A stretch of 50,332 nt of DNA from Clostridiales bacterium (GTDB lineage: Bacteria > Bacillota > Clostridia > Lachnospirales > Lachnospiraceae). Positions 8,878-16,146 of the stretch are shown here, in pieces. Both the position numbers and the translations under genes were made by a program. The notes under the pieces are model-generated. The model saw only the letters and a program-made list of their open reading frames with translations. It was not told the DNA's origin and ran no database searches. The DNA is taken from assembly GCA_012520655.1 (NCBI GenBank), contig JAAYNW010000085.1, positions 1 through 50,332 on the forward strand, read 5' to 3'. Numbering within the stretch: the stretch's first letter is position 1; every line of letters starts with the position of its first letter.

Positions 8878-8960
8878 GCCGGCGTGTCGGAATGGCAGAC
8901 GAGGCAGACTCAAAATCTGTTGTGGGCAACCACGTATGGGTTCAAGTCCCATCGCCGGCA
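8878..8960 (+). tRNA. tRNA-Leu (anticodon CAA)
   Basis: The 7-bp acceptor stem is GCCGGCG (8878-8884) with CGCCGGC (8953-8959), discriminator A at 8960. The anticodon loop CTCAAAA gives anticodon CAA. A long variable arm (TGTGGGCAACCACG region) is expected for leucine, and the T-arm GGTTCAAGTCC is present. No CCA is encoded. It reads UUG codons. Confidence 0.95.
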
Positions 8961-8966
8961 GTACAT

Positions 8967-9018
8967 AAAAAGGATGAAAAAGTTTGAACCATGTGGTTTG
9001 AGTTTTTCATCCTTTTTA
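8967..9018 (+). terminator. Terminator after tRNA-Leu
   Basis: A very long stem (AAAAAGGATGAAAAA on the left, TTTTTCATCCTTTTT on the right) with additional pairs near the loop begins seven bases after the tRNA. Both arms are A/T-rich outside, so it could act in both directions. Confidence 0.85.
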
Positions 9019-9244
9019 CATATGTATGTCTGACGACGTTCTTTTACGTAACTGCAAAGAGACAGGATTAATATAAGTACCCGTTCATGGTAAACAGCTT
9101 ACTTTTCTTCTTATCGCTGATTGGGGCAATTATAGTGGCAATTGGTATTTTTATTTACTGATTACCGTTAAAACGCCGGGTGGCTCAACCATAAAGAGTG
9201 ATTGGCCGAAAACATTTATAGAGGATTTCATGGAAATCACCTTG
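9019..9244 (+). pseudogene. Decayed coding remnants, including one membrane helix
   Basis: No intact gene. From 9087 the frame reads a hydrophobic segment (MVNSLLFFLLSLIGAIIVAI...) that stops at TGA about 9162. A second scrap at about 9172-9247 reads TPGGSTIKSDWPKTFIEDF and stops. The hydrophobic piece would fit the second membrane helix of a sensor kinase or a permease helix; I cannot decide which. It lies directly upstream of the histidine-kinase tail, so one decayed kinase gene is the most economical reading. Confidence 0.4.
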
Positions 9245-9247
9245 TAA

Positions 9248-9412
9248 GTCTCCGTTCCTGGTGGCATATTTCATATTGTTGTGTCTGATAATGGAAAGGG
9301 GATGACCGCAGAGGAAACAGGCTTGATCTTTCAGCGTCACGGAAGAACCATTTCCGTATCCAGTATACCGGGTATGGGGACAGCTTTTCCGATACAACTT
9401 TCCGTAAATTAA
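9248..9412 (+). pseudogene. Histidine kinase ATPase-domain remnant
   Basis: The frame ending at TAA 9410-9412 reads the end of a HATPase_c domain: VVSDNGKGM (G1 box, about 9278-9304), then a few residues of the ATP lid, then SIPGMGTAFPIQLSVN (G2 box and terminal strand). The distance between the boxes is shorter than in a working kinase, so an internal deletion has removed part of the lid. There is no start codon or ribosome binding site, and no H-box upstream. This is a dead gene, probably once the sensor of the neighbouring ABC transporter remnants. Confidence 0.75.
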
Positions 9413-9477
9413 GATTAATTAAGATTGCCTGAAAAATAGATTAAGGTTGACAGTTTATCATTTAAGCATGAATGAAG

Positions 9478-9948
9478 CCGGACTTTGTGGAAAAGGTGGA
9501 AAGCATGGCCGGCGTTGAAAAGGTACTGCCCCTTTTTGTGTTTGAGAATGAGGTACAAGGGAACGGTATTACTTTTTCATGACTTGAAGCAACGGACAAT
9601 CTGGAATGGTATAGTTCAATGCTAGCACTTCATTACACAGAAAGCAGTATACTGGAACAGGCTATTTCTTCATTTGCCGCAAAACGGTCAATTATAATAA
9701 GCGGAAGCTACATGAAACGGACTGGATTCTCCGTGGGCGATACGCTCACTCTGTCAAATGGAGCCGCAACGAACTCTTATGTTGTAGTCGGCAGTTTCAA
9801 GTCGCGGGCAACGGATGTGGAAGCGGTAATTCCTTCGACCTATGCGGTTTCCGATTTTGGCAAGGCAATCATCATGGTAACACATTCACCGGAAGCTGCC
9901 AAAAGCAGCAGCCGGATCATTACAGTTCGAGACGGAGTAATTGAATAA
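9478..9948 (+). pseudogene. ABC permease fragment fused to ABC ATPase tail (broken)
   Basis: One frame from about 9478 reads part of a MacB-like periplasmic core domain (PDFVEKVESMAGVEKVLPLF ... GFSVGDTLTLSNG ... VVVGSFKSRATDVEAVIPSTYAVSDFG). It is interrupted by an in-frame TGA at 9580-9582. At about 9865 the frame passes without a break into the last ~28 residues of an ABC ATPase: KAIIMVTHSPEAA contains the H-loop histidine, then RIITVRDGVIE and stop. Normal order puts the ATPase in a separate gene, so a deletion or rearrangement has joined the two. The 109-codon open stretch after the stop has an ATG at 9619 but no convincing ribosome binding site. Confidence 0.75.
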
Positions 9949-10352
9949 TATTACTTGCTTTTATTTACTTTTGTAGCTACCGGCGGCAGTTTTGTCGCCT
10001 GTGGATTGTATGTCGTGCAAAATGATATGAAAAGACCTGTAAAAAAATGTTTCTGGTTCTGAGCTGTGCCATGCTGCCTTGGTGTCTGAGATTGGCCATT
10101 ACCGTTGTTGCCGCAAATGAAGAAATTTGTAGGCAGTTTATTAAGTTGTCTGATTTGAATTCTGTTTCGTGGTCTATAGTCTATATTTTAGTATTTCATC
10201 TGTCAAGAGAAATAAATATTGTGGCAGCAGCAAATGGTTTATTGTACATTTACTCGCAATTGTGTATAATTTCTATCAGGAAAAATCTTATGCTGTCGCA
10301 TAATTATTTGTTTCTGATAACATAGCTACGCAAAGAATAAGGGGGATTAGAC
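9949..10352 (+). other. Degenerate spacer with membrane-protein scraps and araC promoter
   Basis: About 9960-10060 reads LLFTFVATGGSFVACGLYVV in one frame and, after a one-base shift, FLVLSCAMLPWCLRLAITVV in another. This suggests a frameshifted membrane protein that I cannot name. A 92-codon open frame (10047-10325) starts inside this scrap, has no ribosome binding site and loses any protein-like character halfway; I do not call it a gene. The last 110 bases carry the araC promoter. Confidence 0.5.
10242..10270 (+). promoter_or_regulatory. Promoter of the AraC-family gene
   Basis: TTGTAC at 10242-10247 and a consensus TATAAT at 10265-10270 are separated by exactly 17 bp. Transcription would begin near 10277, about 75 bases before the ATG. 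Confidence 0.75.
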
Positions 10353-11258
10353 ATGGAACTGATTGGAACAAAGGGCATTATTCATTATCCATACTATGCG
10401 ATGCCAATTAATTATTACAAAACGGTAAGTGATTTGGATAAATCCAACAGCTATTATTGCTATAAGCTGGTATTTATTGAGGAAGGTGTGGGAAGCCTGC
10501 GGGTTAACGACAAAAAGGTATTTGTCGCGCCTCTTACTGTTTTATGTATAAATGAGAAAAAAAAAATTACTGATATGGAGTTTTCGGACATAAAGATGCA
10601 ATTCATATGCTTTCTTCCGTCCGCAGTCAATAATAGATTAAATATCGAGAAAATAAATTCGAACGAAGGATTAACGATATCGGATACACAGGATAAACAA
10701 TTCCTGATTCCTTTCCTGCAGAGAAACAGCTTTGCGCAAGTCCTTCCTTTGGATATAGGCACCGGTAAAAGATTAAAGGATATTTTTCAGAATCTTGAAT
10801 ATCAGCTACTTATACAAAGCGATTCATGGCCTTGCCTGACCAGATCTTATCTGATCGAATTATTATTTTTGGTTGAACGTGCCTTCCATGTACATTCAAA
10901 CGTTCCTGCGTACGTAGACAACAAGATAAAGTTTCGCGTGGAAGATGTGCTGTTTTATATCCAGAATAATTATATGAATAGAATTTCCATTGAGGATTTG
11001 ACAAAGATGTTTCATACAAACCGGACCACCATTTCCAGGGTGTTTAAGGAGGCTACCGGTGAAACAATCGTCAGCTACATGCTGCAGACAAGAGTTAAGG
11101 TTGCTGCGTGCATGCTTCGCGATACCGAGCTTAAGATAGAGGTCATCATAGAAAGAGTCGGGTTTCGCAATATAACACATTTTAACAAGGTCTTTAAAAA
11201 ATATATGAAATGCCTACCAAGCGAGTACCGAAGGATGACAAAAATGCAGAACGAATGA
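10353..11258 (+). CDS. AraC-family transcriptional regulator
   Basis: A 301-residue protein. Residues 1-~170 form a ligand-sensing N-terminal part with cupin-like beta segments (YKLVFIEEGVGSLRVNDKKV). Residues about 195-298 hold the two helix-turn-helix motifs of AraC/XylS proteins: IEDLTKMFHTNRTTISRVFK and, in the second, IIERVGFRNITHFNKVFKKY followed by the hallmark CLPSEYR. AAGGGGG upstream supports ATG 10353. It has its own promoter. The adjacent intact gene is a lipoprotein; the other side is gene debris. The target may be the lipoprotein or the lost ABC system, but neither is demonstrated. Confidence 0.9.
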   Translation: MELIGTKGIIHYPYYAMPINYYKTVSDLDKSNSYYCYKLVFIEEGVGSLRVNDKKVFVAPLTVLCINEKKKITDMEFSDIKMQFICFLPSAVNNRLNIEKINSNEGLTISDTQDKQFLIPFLQRNSFAQVLPLDIGTGKRLKDIFQNLEYQLLIQSDSWPCLTRSYLIELLFLVERAFHVHSNVPAYVDNKIKFRVEDVLFYIQNNYMNRISIEDLTKMFHTNRTTISRVFKEATGETIVSYMLQTRVKVAACMLRDTELKIEVIIERVGFRNITHFNKVFKKYMKCLPSEYRRMTKMQNE

Positions 11259-11303
11259 AAATTGATAATATGATAGTTTTTATTTATAATTGTTGATGTG
11301 ATA

Positions 11304-11345
11304 CCCTCCTTTAATACTTTATTATTATTAAGTAAAAAAGGAGGG
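11304..11345 (+). promoter_or_regulatory. Hairpin that covers the lipoprotein ribosome binding site
   Basis: CCCTCCTT (11304-11311) is exactly complementary to AAGGAGGG (11338-11345), and the latter is the Shine-Dalgarno sequence of the gene starting at 11352. The loop is 26 bases and AT-rich. A run of five T residues follows the right arm, so the same structure could also act as a weak terminator. Either way it would lower expression when folded. Confidence 0.55.
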
Positions 11346-11351
11346 ATTTTT

Positions 11352-12380
11352 ATGAAATTAAAGGTTTTTTTATTACTTGGGATTATTATAAGTACTCTAT
11401 GCGGTTGTGCAGCTCGTGAGGAGTCAAAGGAGACGTCGAACCAAGCTGCTGTTGAACAGGAGGCTGCTGTGGAACCGGAAGCTACTGTGGAGCCGGAAGC
11501 CATGGTGGAGCCGGAAGCCACGGTGGAACCGGAAGTAGTTGTGGAGCCGGAAAGCATTGCCGATTTATCATGGGCGCTGAAGAAAGAAATCGATCCGATG
11601 GAAAAAAAGATGGAGAGTAGGTATGTGGGATTTTTTAATGAAAATCTGGCAATATCAACGTATCAGCATGGAGTTCTGCATTATACAACAGATGGTGGTG
11701 AACTCTGGAGTTTGGGTAGTAATTCGACGGCTTGTATTACCGGTTTGGACATAATAGATGATAAAGTCGCTTACATTGCAGCAAATTATTCTCAGGTAGC
11801 GACTACTTCGAACGGAGGGAAAACCTGGAGTAGACTGCCGGATTTCGGGAATATGGCAAACGGACATTGCAGGTATTTAAGCTTTATTGATGAGAATACC
11901 GGCTGGATAGCTAACAGGAAAGATCTTGGTTTTACAAAGGATGGCGGAAAGAGTTGGGAGACCGTCAGCATACCGGAGGGCATATTGGAGATCAGCGCTA
12001 TATGGCTTTCCAGTGCTACAAAAGGATATATTTTGAGCAGTAAAGGCACACTTTATAAGACAACGGACGGTGGACTTACCTGGACAGAGAAGGACTTGAA
12101 AATAGAGGGATTTAAGAGAATGGACTGTCCGACAATGGCATTTCGTATTGCAGGTGAAAAGACACTGCAAGTTGTAGCATATCTTGAAAAGGGAAAGGAG
12201 AAAGGGTATTATTACTTCTATTCCGACGATGGCGGAGATACATGGAAGAGAGAGGATCTTGTTCTGGAAGGCGGGAAGGGCTATGTATATCTGAACCGAG
12301 AAGGAACAATGTTAACCATATCGGATATGTTTTTGGGTAAAATTCAGGTGTATGAACTTGTAAATTCACAACAACAGTAA
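11352..12380 (+). CDS. Repeat-bearing lipoprotein with BNR/YCF48-like propeller
   Basis: A 342-residue secreted lipoprotein. A hydrophobic signal (residues 4-16) ends in LCGC with lipid-anchored Cys19. Residues 39-68 are five six-residue repeats of the type xVEPEx, probably an extended spacer from the membrane. The rest carries at least five Asp-box/BNR motifs: TTDGGELW, SNGGKTW, TKDGGKSW, TTDGGLTW and SDDGGDTW. These are typical of sialidase-like or YCF48/photosystem-assembly-type beta-propellers. No sialidase catalytic residues are evident, so binding is likelier than hydrolysis. The frame is open from GTG 11298, but AAGGAGG at 11338-11344 fixes the start at ATG 11352. Ligand unknown. Confidence 0.8.
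   Translation: MKLKVFLLLGIIISTLCGCAAREESKETSNQAAVEQEAAVEPEATVEPEAMVEPEATVEPEVVVEPESIADLSWALKKEIDPMEKKMESRYVGFFNENLAISTYQHGVLHYTTDGGELWSLGSNSTACITGLDIIDDKVAYIAANYSQVATTSNGGKTWSRLPDFGNMANGHCRYLSFIDENTGWIANRKDLGFTKDGGKSWETVSIPEGILEISAIWLSSATKGYILSSKGTLYKTTDGGLTWTEKDLKIEGFKRMDCPTMAFRIAGEKTLQVVAYLEKGKEKGYYYFYSDDGGDTWKREDLVLEGGKGYVYLNREGTMLTISDMFLGKIQVYELVNSQQQ
11466..11555 (+). repeat. Five 18-bp tandem repeats encoding xVEPEx
   Basis: Five in-frame 18-bp units with core GTGGARCCGGAA encode AVEPEA, TVEPEA, MVEPEA, TVEPEV and VVEPES; an imperfect sixth unit (AVEQEA) precedes them. Units differ by a few bases. In-frame copy-number change by slippage is possible without breaking the gene. Confidence 0.9.
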
Positions 12381-12470
12381 AATCACAGCAAAACATGTGC
12401 AAAATATATAATAAAATAGGATATTCAATGTGAATAACCAACAAAAATGCCAATAAATTCTTTAAACGGC

Positions 12471-12499
12471 TTGACATTGCCTATGCAAGTTGTTATTAT
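12471..12499 (+). promoter_or_regulatory. Promoter of the licT-nag operon
   Basis: Perfect TTGACA at 12471-12476, 17-bp spacer, TATTAT at 12494-12499 with an upstream TGT making it an extended -10. The predicted start near 12506 places the RAT element about 24 bases into the transcript. Confidence 0.8.
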
Positions 12500-12529
12500 A
12501 TACACATACAATTGATAGCGCAAAACGAT

Positions 12530-12615
12530 GGGTTGTTACTGAGAAGCAGGCAAAACCAGATTTTATAAGTTAATCGAACAGAGTAGGATTAATTTATAGG
12601 GTTTGGTTTTTTTTT
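12530..12615 (+). promoter_or_regulatory. RAT antiterminator element and overlapping terminator
   Basis: GGGTTGTTACTG (12530-12541) followed by AGAAGCAGGCAAAACC (12542-12557) matches the ribonucleic antiterminator bound by BglG/LicT proteins. Its 3' half overlaps a terminator: CAAAACC with a long AT stem (ATAAGTTAATC 12566-12576 with GATTAATTTAT 12588-12598) and GGGTTTGG, ending in a tract of nine T residues to 12615. The two folds exclude each other. Binding of the downstream antiterminator protein would therefore open the whole operon. Confidence 0.88.
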
Positions 12616-12631
12616 GCAACAGGAAATAATT

Positions 12632-13471
12632 ATGAAAATTGAGAAGGTAATTAATAATAATATTATTTCATCCAGAGATAACGAAGGCAGTGAACTGATT
12701 GTTATGGGATGCGGACTCGGTTTTGGAAAAAAAGAGGGTCAGTATATCGATGAAAGCAAGATTGAGAAAATTTTCAAGCTGGAAAATAAAGACAGCCTGG
12801 AACATTTCAAAGAGCTTTTAAAGAAGCTGCCCTTAGAATATGTTCAAGTTTCAGATGAAATCATTTCCTACGCAAAGGAAGCTCTGGGAAAGGAGCTGAA
12901 TGAAAACGTGTATCTTACGTTGACCGATCATATCGGTTTTGCGATTGACCGGTTTAAAGAAGGCATGATTTTCAACAATGCTCTGTTTGAAGAAATTAAG
13001 ATGTTTTATCCTAACGAATATACGGTAGGATGCCATGCTCTATATTTGATAAAGAAAAAGACAGGGATAAAACTGTTAGAAGATGAAGCCGCCTCTATAG
13101 CGATTCATATTGTAAATGCCGAGTTCAATTCCGCAATCAGCACAACCTTCACACTAACGCAGATGATTCGCGAAATGATGGAAATTATAGAAAAAGAGAT
13201 ACCGGCTTGCAAGGCTGAATCTTATCAACCGGATAAGTTGGCTATAAATTTTAAGTATTTGGTGCATAGAATGTTGACCAAATTACCTGAGCAGAGCAAA
13301 GGAGATGAAGTGCTTTTTGATTTTGTCAGAAATCACTGCAAAGAGGAGTATCAATTGATTCGTAAAGTGAACAGTTTTATCGAAAATAAATATAACTGCT
13401 CTATGACGGAAGAAGAGAGTATTTACCTCACATTAAATGTAAAAAGAATTAATGATTTGTTTGCGGATTGA
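12632..13471 (+). CDS. licT: BglG/LicT-family transcription antiterminator
   Basis: A 279-residue RNA-binding antiterminator. Residues 1-~55 form the CAT RNA-binding domain (MKIEKVINNNIISSRDNEG). Two PTS regulation domains follow at about 65-170 and 175-279. Histidines that could be phosphorylated by HPr or EIIB include those in LTDHIGFAIDR and AIHIVNAEF in PRD1 and VRNHCKEEYQL in PRD2. Its RAT target lies in its own leader, so it should control itself plus the PTS and nag genes downstream. A TTG at 12614 is in frame but overlaps the terminator T-tract; ATG 12632 with AGGA upstream is the natural start. The specific inducer is probably N-acetylglucosamine, from context. The licT symbol refers to the family only. 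Confidence 0.88.
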   Translation: MKIEKVINNNIISSRDNEGSELIVMGCGLGFGKKEGQYIDESKIEKIFKLENKDSLEHFKELLKKLPLEYVQVSDEIISYAKEALGKELNENVYLTLTDHIGFAIDRFKEGMIFNNALFEEIKMFYPNEYTVGCHALYLIKKKTGIKLLEDEAASIAIHIVNAEFNSAISTTFTLTQMIREMMEIIEKEIPACKAESYQPDKLAINFKYLVHRMLTKLPEQSKGDEVLFDFVRNHCKEEYQLIRKVNSFIENKYNCSMTEEESIYLTLNVKRINDLFAD

Positions 13472-13517
13472 CAAAAAGGATAACCTAAAATAATACAAGC
13501 AGAGGCAGGAGGAAAAT

Positions 13518-14000
13518 ATGGGATTATTTGACGTATTTAAGAAGAAGGGAATAGTTATTTCGGCACCTATGACAGGAAGATGCGTAAGTATCAAGTCTGT
13601 GAGCGATCCTACTTTTAGTGAAGAAATACTGGGGAAAGGCGTAGCAATCATGCCGGAAGACGGCAGAGTATATGCTCCCGCAGGCGGAGTAATCACGACG
13701 ATTTTCTCGACGGGTCATGCGGTTGGAATGACGACGGATGATGGGGTGGAACTTCTCATTCATGTAGGGATCGATACGGTAGCTTTGAAGGGGGAAGGCT
13801 TTCATATCATTGCAAAAGAAGAACAAAAAGTTAAAAAAGGAGATTTGCTCATAGAAGCCGATTTGGAGAAAATCAAGGCAGCCGGATATGATGTGATTAC
13901 GCCGATAGTAGTATGCAATACGGCTGAATACTCGGAGATTCTTGGATATACGGATATAGAAGTAAATGCGGGTGACGAGATTCTGGATGTTAAGAAGTGA
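13518..14000 (+). CDS. PTS glucose-family EIIA component
   Basis: A 160-residue free-standing EIIA of the glucose superfamily (Crr-like). It takes phosphate from HPr and passes it to the EIIB domain of the permease. The active-site His82 is in LLIHVGIDTV and the upstream segment GHAVGM carries the partner histidine. The N-terminal SAPMTGRCVSI and the C-terminal YDVITPIVVCNT are family signatures. AGGAGG lies 8 bases before ATG 13518. It sits between the antiterminator and HPr genes and directly serves the EIICB encoded at 14419, which lacks its own EIIA domain. Confidence 0.93.
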   Translation: MGLFDVFKKKGIVISAPMTGRCVSIKSVSDPTFSEEILGKGVAIMPEDGRVYAPAGGVITTIFSTGHAVGMTTDDGVELLIHVGIDTVALKGEGFHIIAKEEQKVKKGDLLIEADLEKIKAAGYDVITPIVVCNTAEYSEILGYTDIEVNAGDEILDVKK

Positions 14001-14061
14001 TAGTAAAACGATGGATTTACTATAAATGCAAATTAAGAGAACTTGAAAGGAGAACGCAAAA

Positions 14062-14319
14062 ATGAAAGAATTTAAGTATACGATTAAAGATGAGTTGGGT
14101 ATTCATGCGAGGCCTGCCGGACTTCTTGTGAAGCTGGTAACACCTTTTCAGAGTAAGATTACGGTTGATACAGGAGCAAAACAGGCGGATGCAAAGAAAA
14201 TAATGGCGCTTATGGGAGCAGGAGCGAAAAAGGGAACGGTTGTTACATGCCGTGCAGAAGGACCTGATGAAGAGGAAGCATCTGCGGCGTTAAAAAAATT
14301 TTTTGAGGAAAACTTATAA
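14062..14319 (+). CDS. HPr-family phosphocarrier with Lys at position 46
   Basis: An 85-residue HPr. It carries the phosphoryl group from Enzyme I to EIIA in the cytoplasm. The catalytic His15 is in LGIHARPAG. The position that in Gram-positive HPr is the regulatory Ser46 (LKSIMGVM) is here Lys46 (AKKIMALMGAG). HPr kinase could therefore not modify this protein, and it should not act as a CcpA corepressor. AGGAGAA precedes ATG 14062. The gene appears dedicated to the surrounding GlcNAc PTS operon rather than being the general ptsH. A complementary HPr-like protein lies at 42347. Confidence 0.92.
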   Translation: MKEFKYTIKDELGIHARPAGLLVKLVTPFQSKITVDTGAKQADAKKIMALMGAGAKKGTVVTCRAEGPDEEEASAALKKFFEENL

Positions 14320-14418
14320 TTTTGTATTCTTAGGATGATAATAATCCTGTGGAATAAATGAAATTAATCGAGTCTTGCGGCCAGGGCATGACTCAGAAAA
14401 ACAAGGGGGTACTTTTTT

Positions 14419-15867
14419 ATGATGAAATATTTACAAAAGCTTGGTAAGTCATTAATGCTTCCGGTAGCATGTCTCCCGGTTGCGGGTATCATGTTGGGAC
14501 TTGGTTATTGGCTCGACCCGGCAGGATGGGGTGGCAATAACGTAATCGCTGCTTTCCTTTGCAAAGCAGGTTCTGCACTTATAGACAACATGGCCCTTCT
14601 GTTTGTTATTGGTGTTGCAGTAGGTATGTCTGATGATGGTGATGGTACGTCTGCGCTTGCAGGTATTGTTTCTTATTTGATGATTAAGACATTATTGTCG
14701 CCGGGTGCCGTTCAGATGTTTACCGGTGCGGAAGCGGATGTTGCATTTTCCAAAATCGAAGGGAACCAGTTTATTGGTATCTTGACAGGTTTAGTCGGTG
14801 CTACATGCTACAATAAGTTTAAGAACACAAAATTGCCGGATGCATTATCGTTCTTCAGCGGTAAACGAAGTGTTGCAATCGTTACGGCTGCAGTTACCAT
14901 TGTTTTGAGTTTAATCATGTTCTTTATATGGCCTGTTCTTTACGGTGGACTAGTATCTTTTGGTACGGCTATTTCCAGTACAGGTGCAATCGGCGTTGGT
15001 CTCTACGGCTTCTTTAACAGATTGCTGATTCCGTTTGGTCTGCATCATGCGCTCAATTCCGTATTCTGGTTCGATGCAATCGGTATTGCCGATCTCTATA
15101 AATTCTGGGGATTGGGCGGATATGAGACATCACAGGCAGTTATAGGTGAGACAGGCCAGTATATGACAGGTTTCTTCCCCGTTATGATGTTCGGTATACC
15201 GGCAGGTGCGCTCGCTATGTATCATACAGCTAAGACAAATAAGAAAAAGGTTGCAGCCGGATTACTCGGCGCAGCGGCACTTTGTTCTTTCTTAACCGGT
15301 GTTACAGAGCCTTTTGAATTTGCATTTATGTTCCTATCGCCTGTGCTTTATTTTGTACATGCACTTTTGACGGGTATTGTTTGTGCAATTACGGCATTGT
15401 TGCCTGTTAGAGCGGGATTCACATTCAGTGGTGGTTTCATTGACTGGGTACTTTGTGCGAAGCTGCCGGCAGCTCTTAATACGTGGATGATTATTCCGAT
15501 TGGTCTTGTGGTTGCAGTAATTTATTATGCGGTATTCCGTTTCGTAATTGTTAAATTTGATCTTAAGACTCCGGGTAGAGAAGATGACGATACAGAAGCG
15601 GAGAAAAAAGTTGTTCTTTCCAATGATAACTTTACCGAAGTTGCACAGATCGTATTAGAAGGTCTTGGCGGAAAAGAAAACGTTACATCTCTTGACAACT
15701 GTGTAACGAGACTTCGTCTCGAAGTTAAAGATTATACTAAGGTGGATGAGAAAAAGATTAAGTCTGCCGGCGTAGCAGGTGTGATGAGACCGAGCAAGAC
15801 TTCGGTTCAGATTATTGTAGGTACAAAAGTTCAATTCGTAGCTGATGAAATGAAAAAGATGCTTTAA
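14419..15867 (+). CDS. nagE: PTS N-acetylglucosamine-type EIICB permease
   Basis: A 482-residue membrane transporter that imports and phosphorylates its sugar. Residues about 10-385 form the EIIC membrane domain of the glucose/GlcNAc superfamily, with the sugar-site motif GVTEPFEF and the HHALNSVFWF segment. Residues about 395-482 form the EIIB domain with phospho-acceptor Cys428 in DNCVTRLRLEV. EIIA is supplied by the separate gene at 13518. Linkage to nagB and nagA argues for N-acetylglucosamine over glucose. AAGGGGG at 14402-14409 is followed by two adjacent ATGs (14419, 14422); the first is taken. The 100-base gap upstream holds small hairpins but no clear promoter. Confidence 0.92.
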   Translation: MMKYLQKLGKSLMLPVACLPVAGIMLGLGYWLDPAGWGGNNVIAAFLCKAGSALIDNMALLFVIGVAVGMSDDGDGTSALAGIVSYLMIKTLLSPGAVQMFTGAEADVAFSKIEGNQFIGILTGLVGATCYNKFKNTKLPDALSFFSGKRSVAIVTAAVTIVLSLIMFFIWPVLYGGLVSFGTAISSTGAIGVGLYGFFNRLLIPFGLHHALNSVFWFDAIGIADLYKFWGLGGYETSQAVIGETGQYMTGFFPVMMFGIPAGALAMYHTAKTNKKKVAAGLLGAAALCSFLTGVTEPFEFAFMFLSPVLYFVHALLTGIVCAITALLPVRAGFTFSGGFIDWVLCAKLPAALNTWMIIPIGLVVAVIYYAVFRFVIVKFDLKTPGREDDDTEAEKKVVLSNDNFTEVAQIVLEGLGGKENVTSLDNCVTRLRLEVKDYTKVDEKKIKSAGVAGVMRPSKTSVQIIVGTKVQFVADEMKKML

Positions 15868-16146
15868 TTTAATAGGATATTGATTTATTAATAGATATAT
15901 AATATCGTTGTTCCTGGCATATCGGAAGCCCATGTCTCATGAGGGCTTCCGATATTAACTTATCCGAGGTCATATTGTTGGAATATGATAATCGTAACAA
16001 AAAAAGCAAAAAGGTAACAAAAAAAGATATAGGAATCCATCTGTGGATAAGATATACTGGAAGTGACGTTTGGGACGTACTGCTGAACAAATTTTGCATG
16101 TTCAAGCAGATACTATAGCGTGTGCAACACGCAGATAGGAGAAGAA
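15868..16146 (+). promoter_or_regulatory. nagE-nagB intergenic region with hairpin and direct repeats
   Basis: A perfect 13-bp hairpin has arms 15919-15931 and 15943-15955 (ATATCGGAAGCCC and its complement) and no T-tract. It could be a partial terminator or a processing/stability element for the upstream PTS message. Two identical copies of GTAACAAAAAAAG start at 15994 and 16014, exactly 20 bp apart, so they face the same side of the helix. No clear -35/-10 pair was seen. Confidence 0.55.

Noticed and set aside
10047..10325. 92-codon plus-strand frame before araC
   Set aside because: Starts inside frameshifted membrane-protein debris, has no ribosome binding site and runs through the araC promoter.
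8878..10330. tRNA-Leu as integration site of a mobile element
   Set aside because: I found no copy of the tRNA 3' end downstream, no integrase and no transposase, so the broken genes cannot be tied to an integrated element.
11075..11557. 160-codon minus-strand frame with ASGSTxASGST repeats
   Set aside because: The repeats are the complement of the VEPE-coding tandem repeat on the plus strand.
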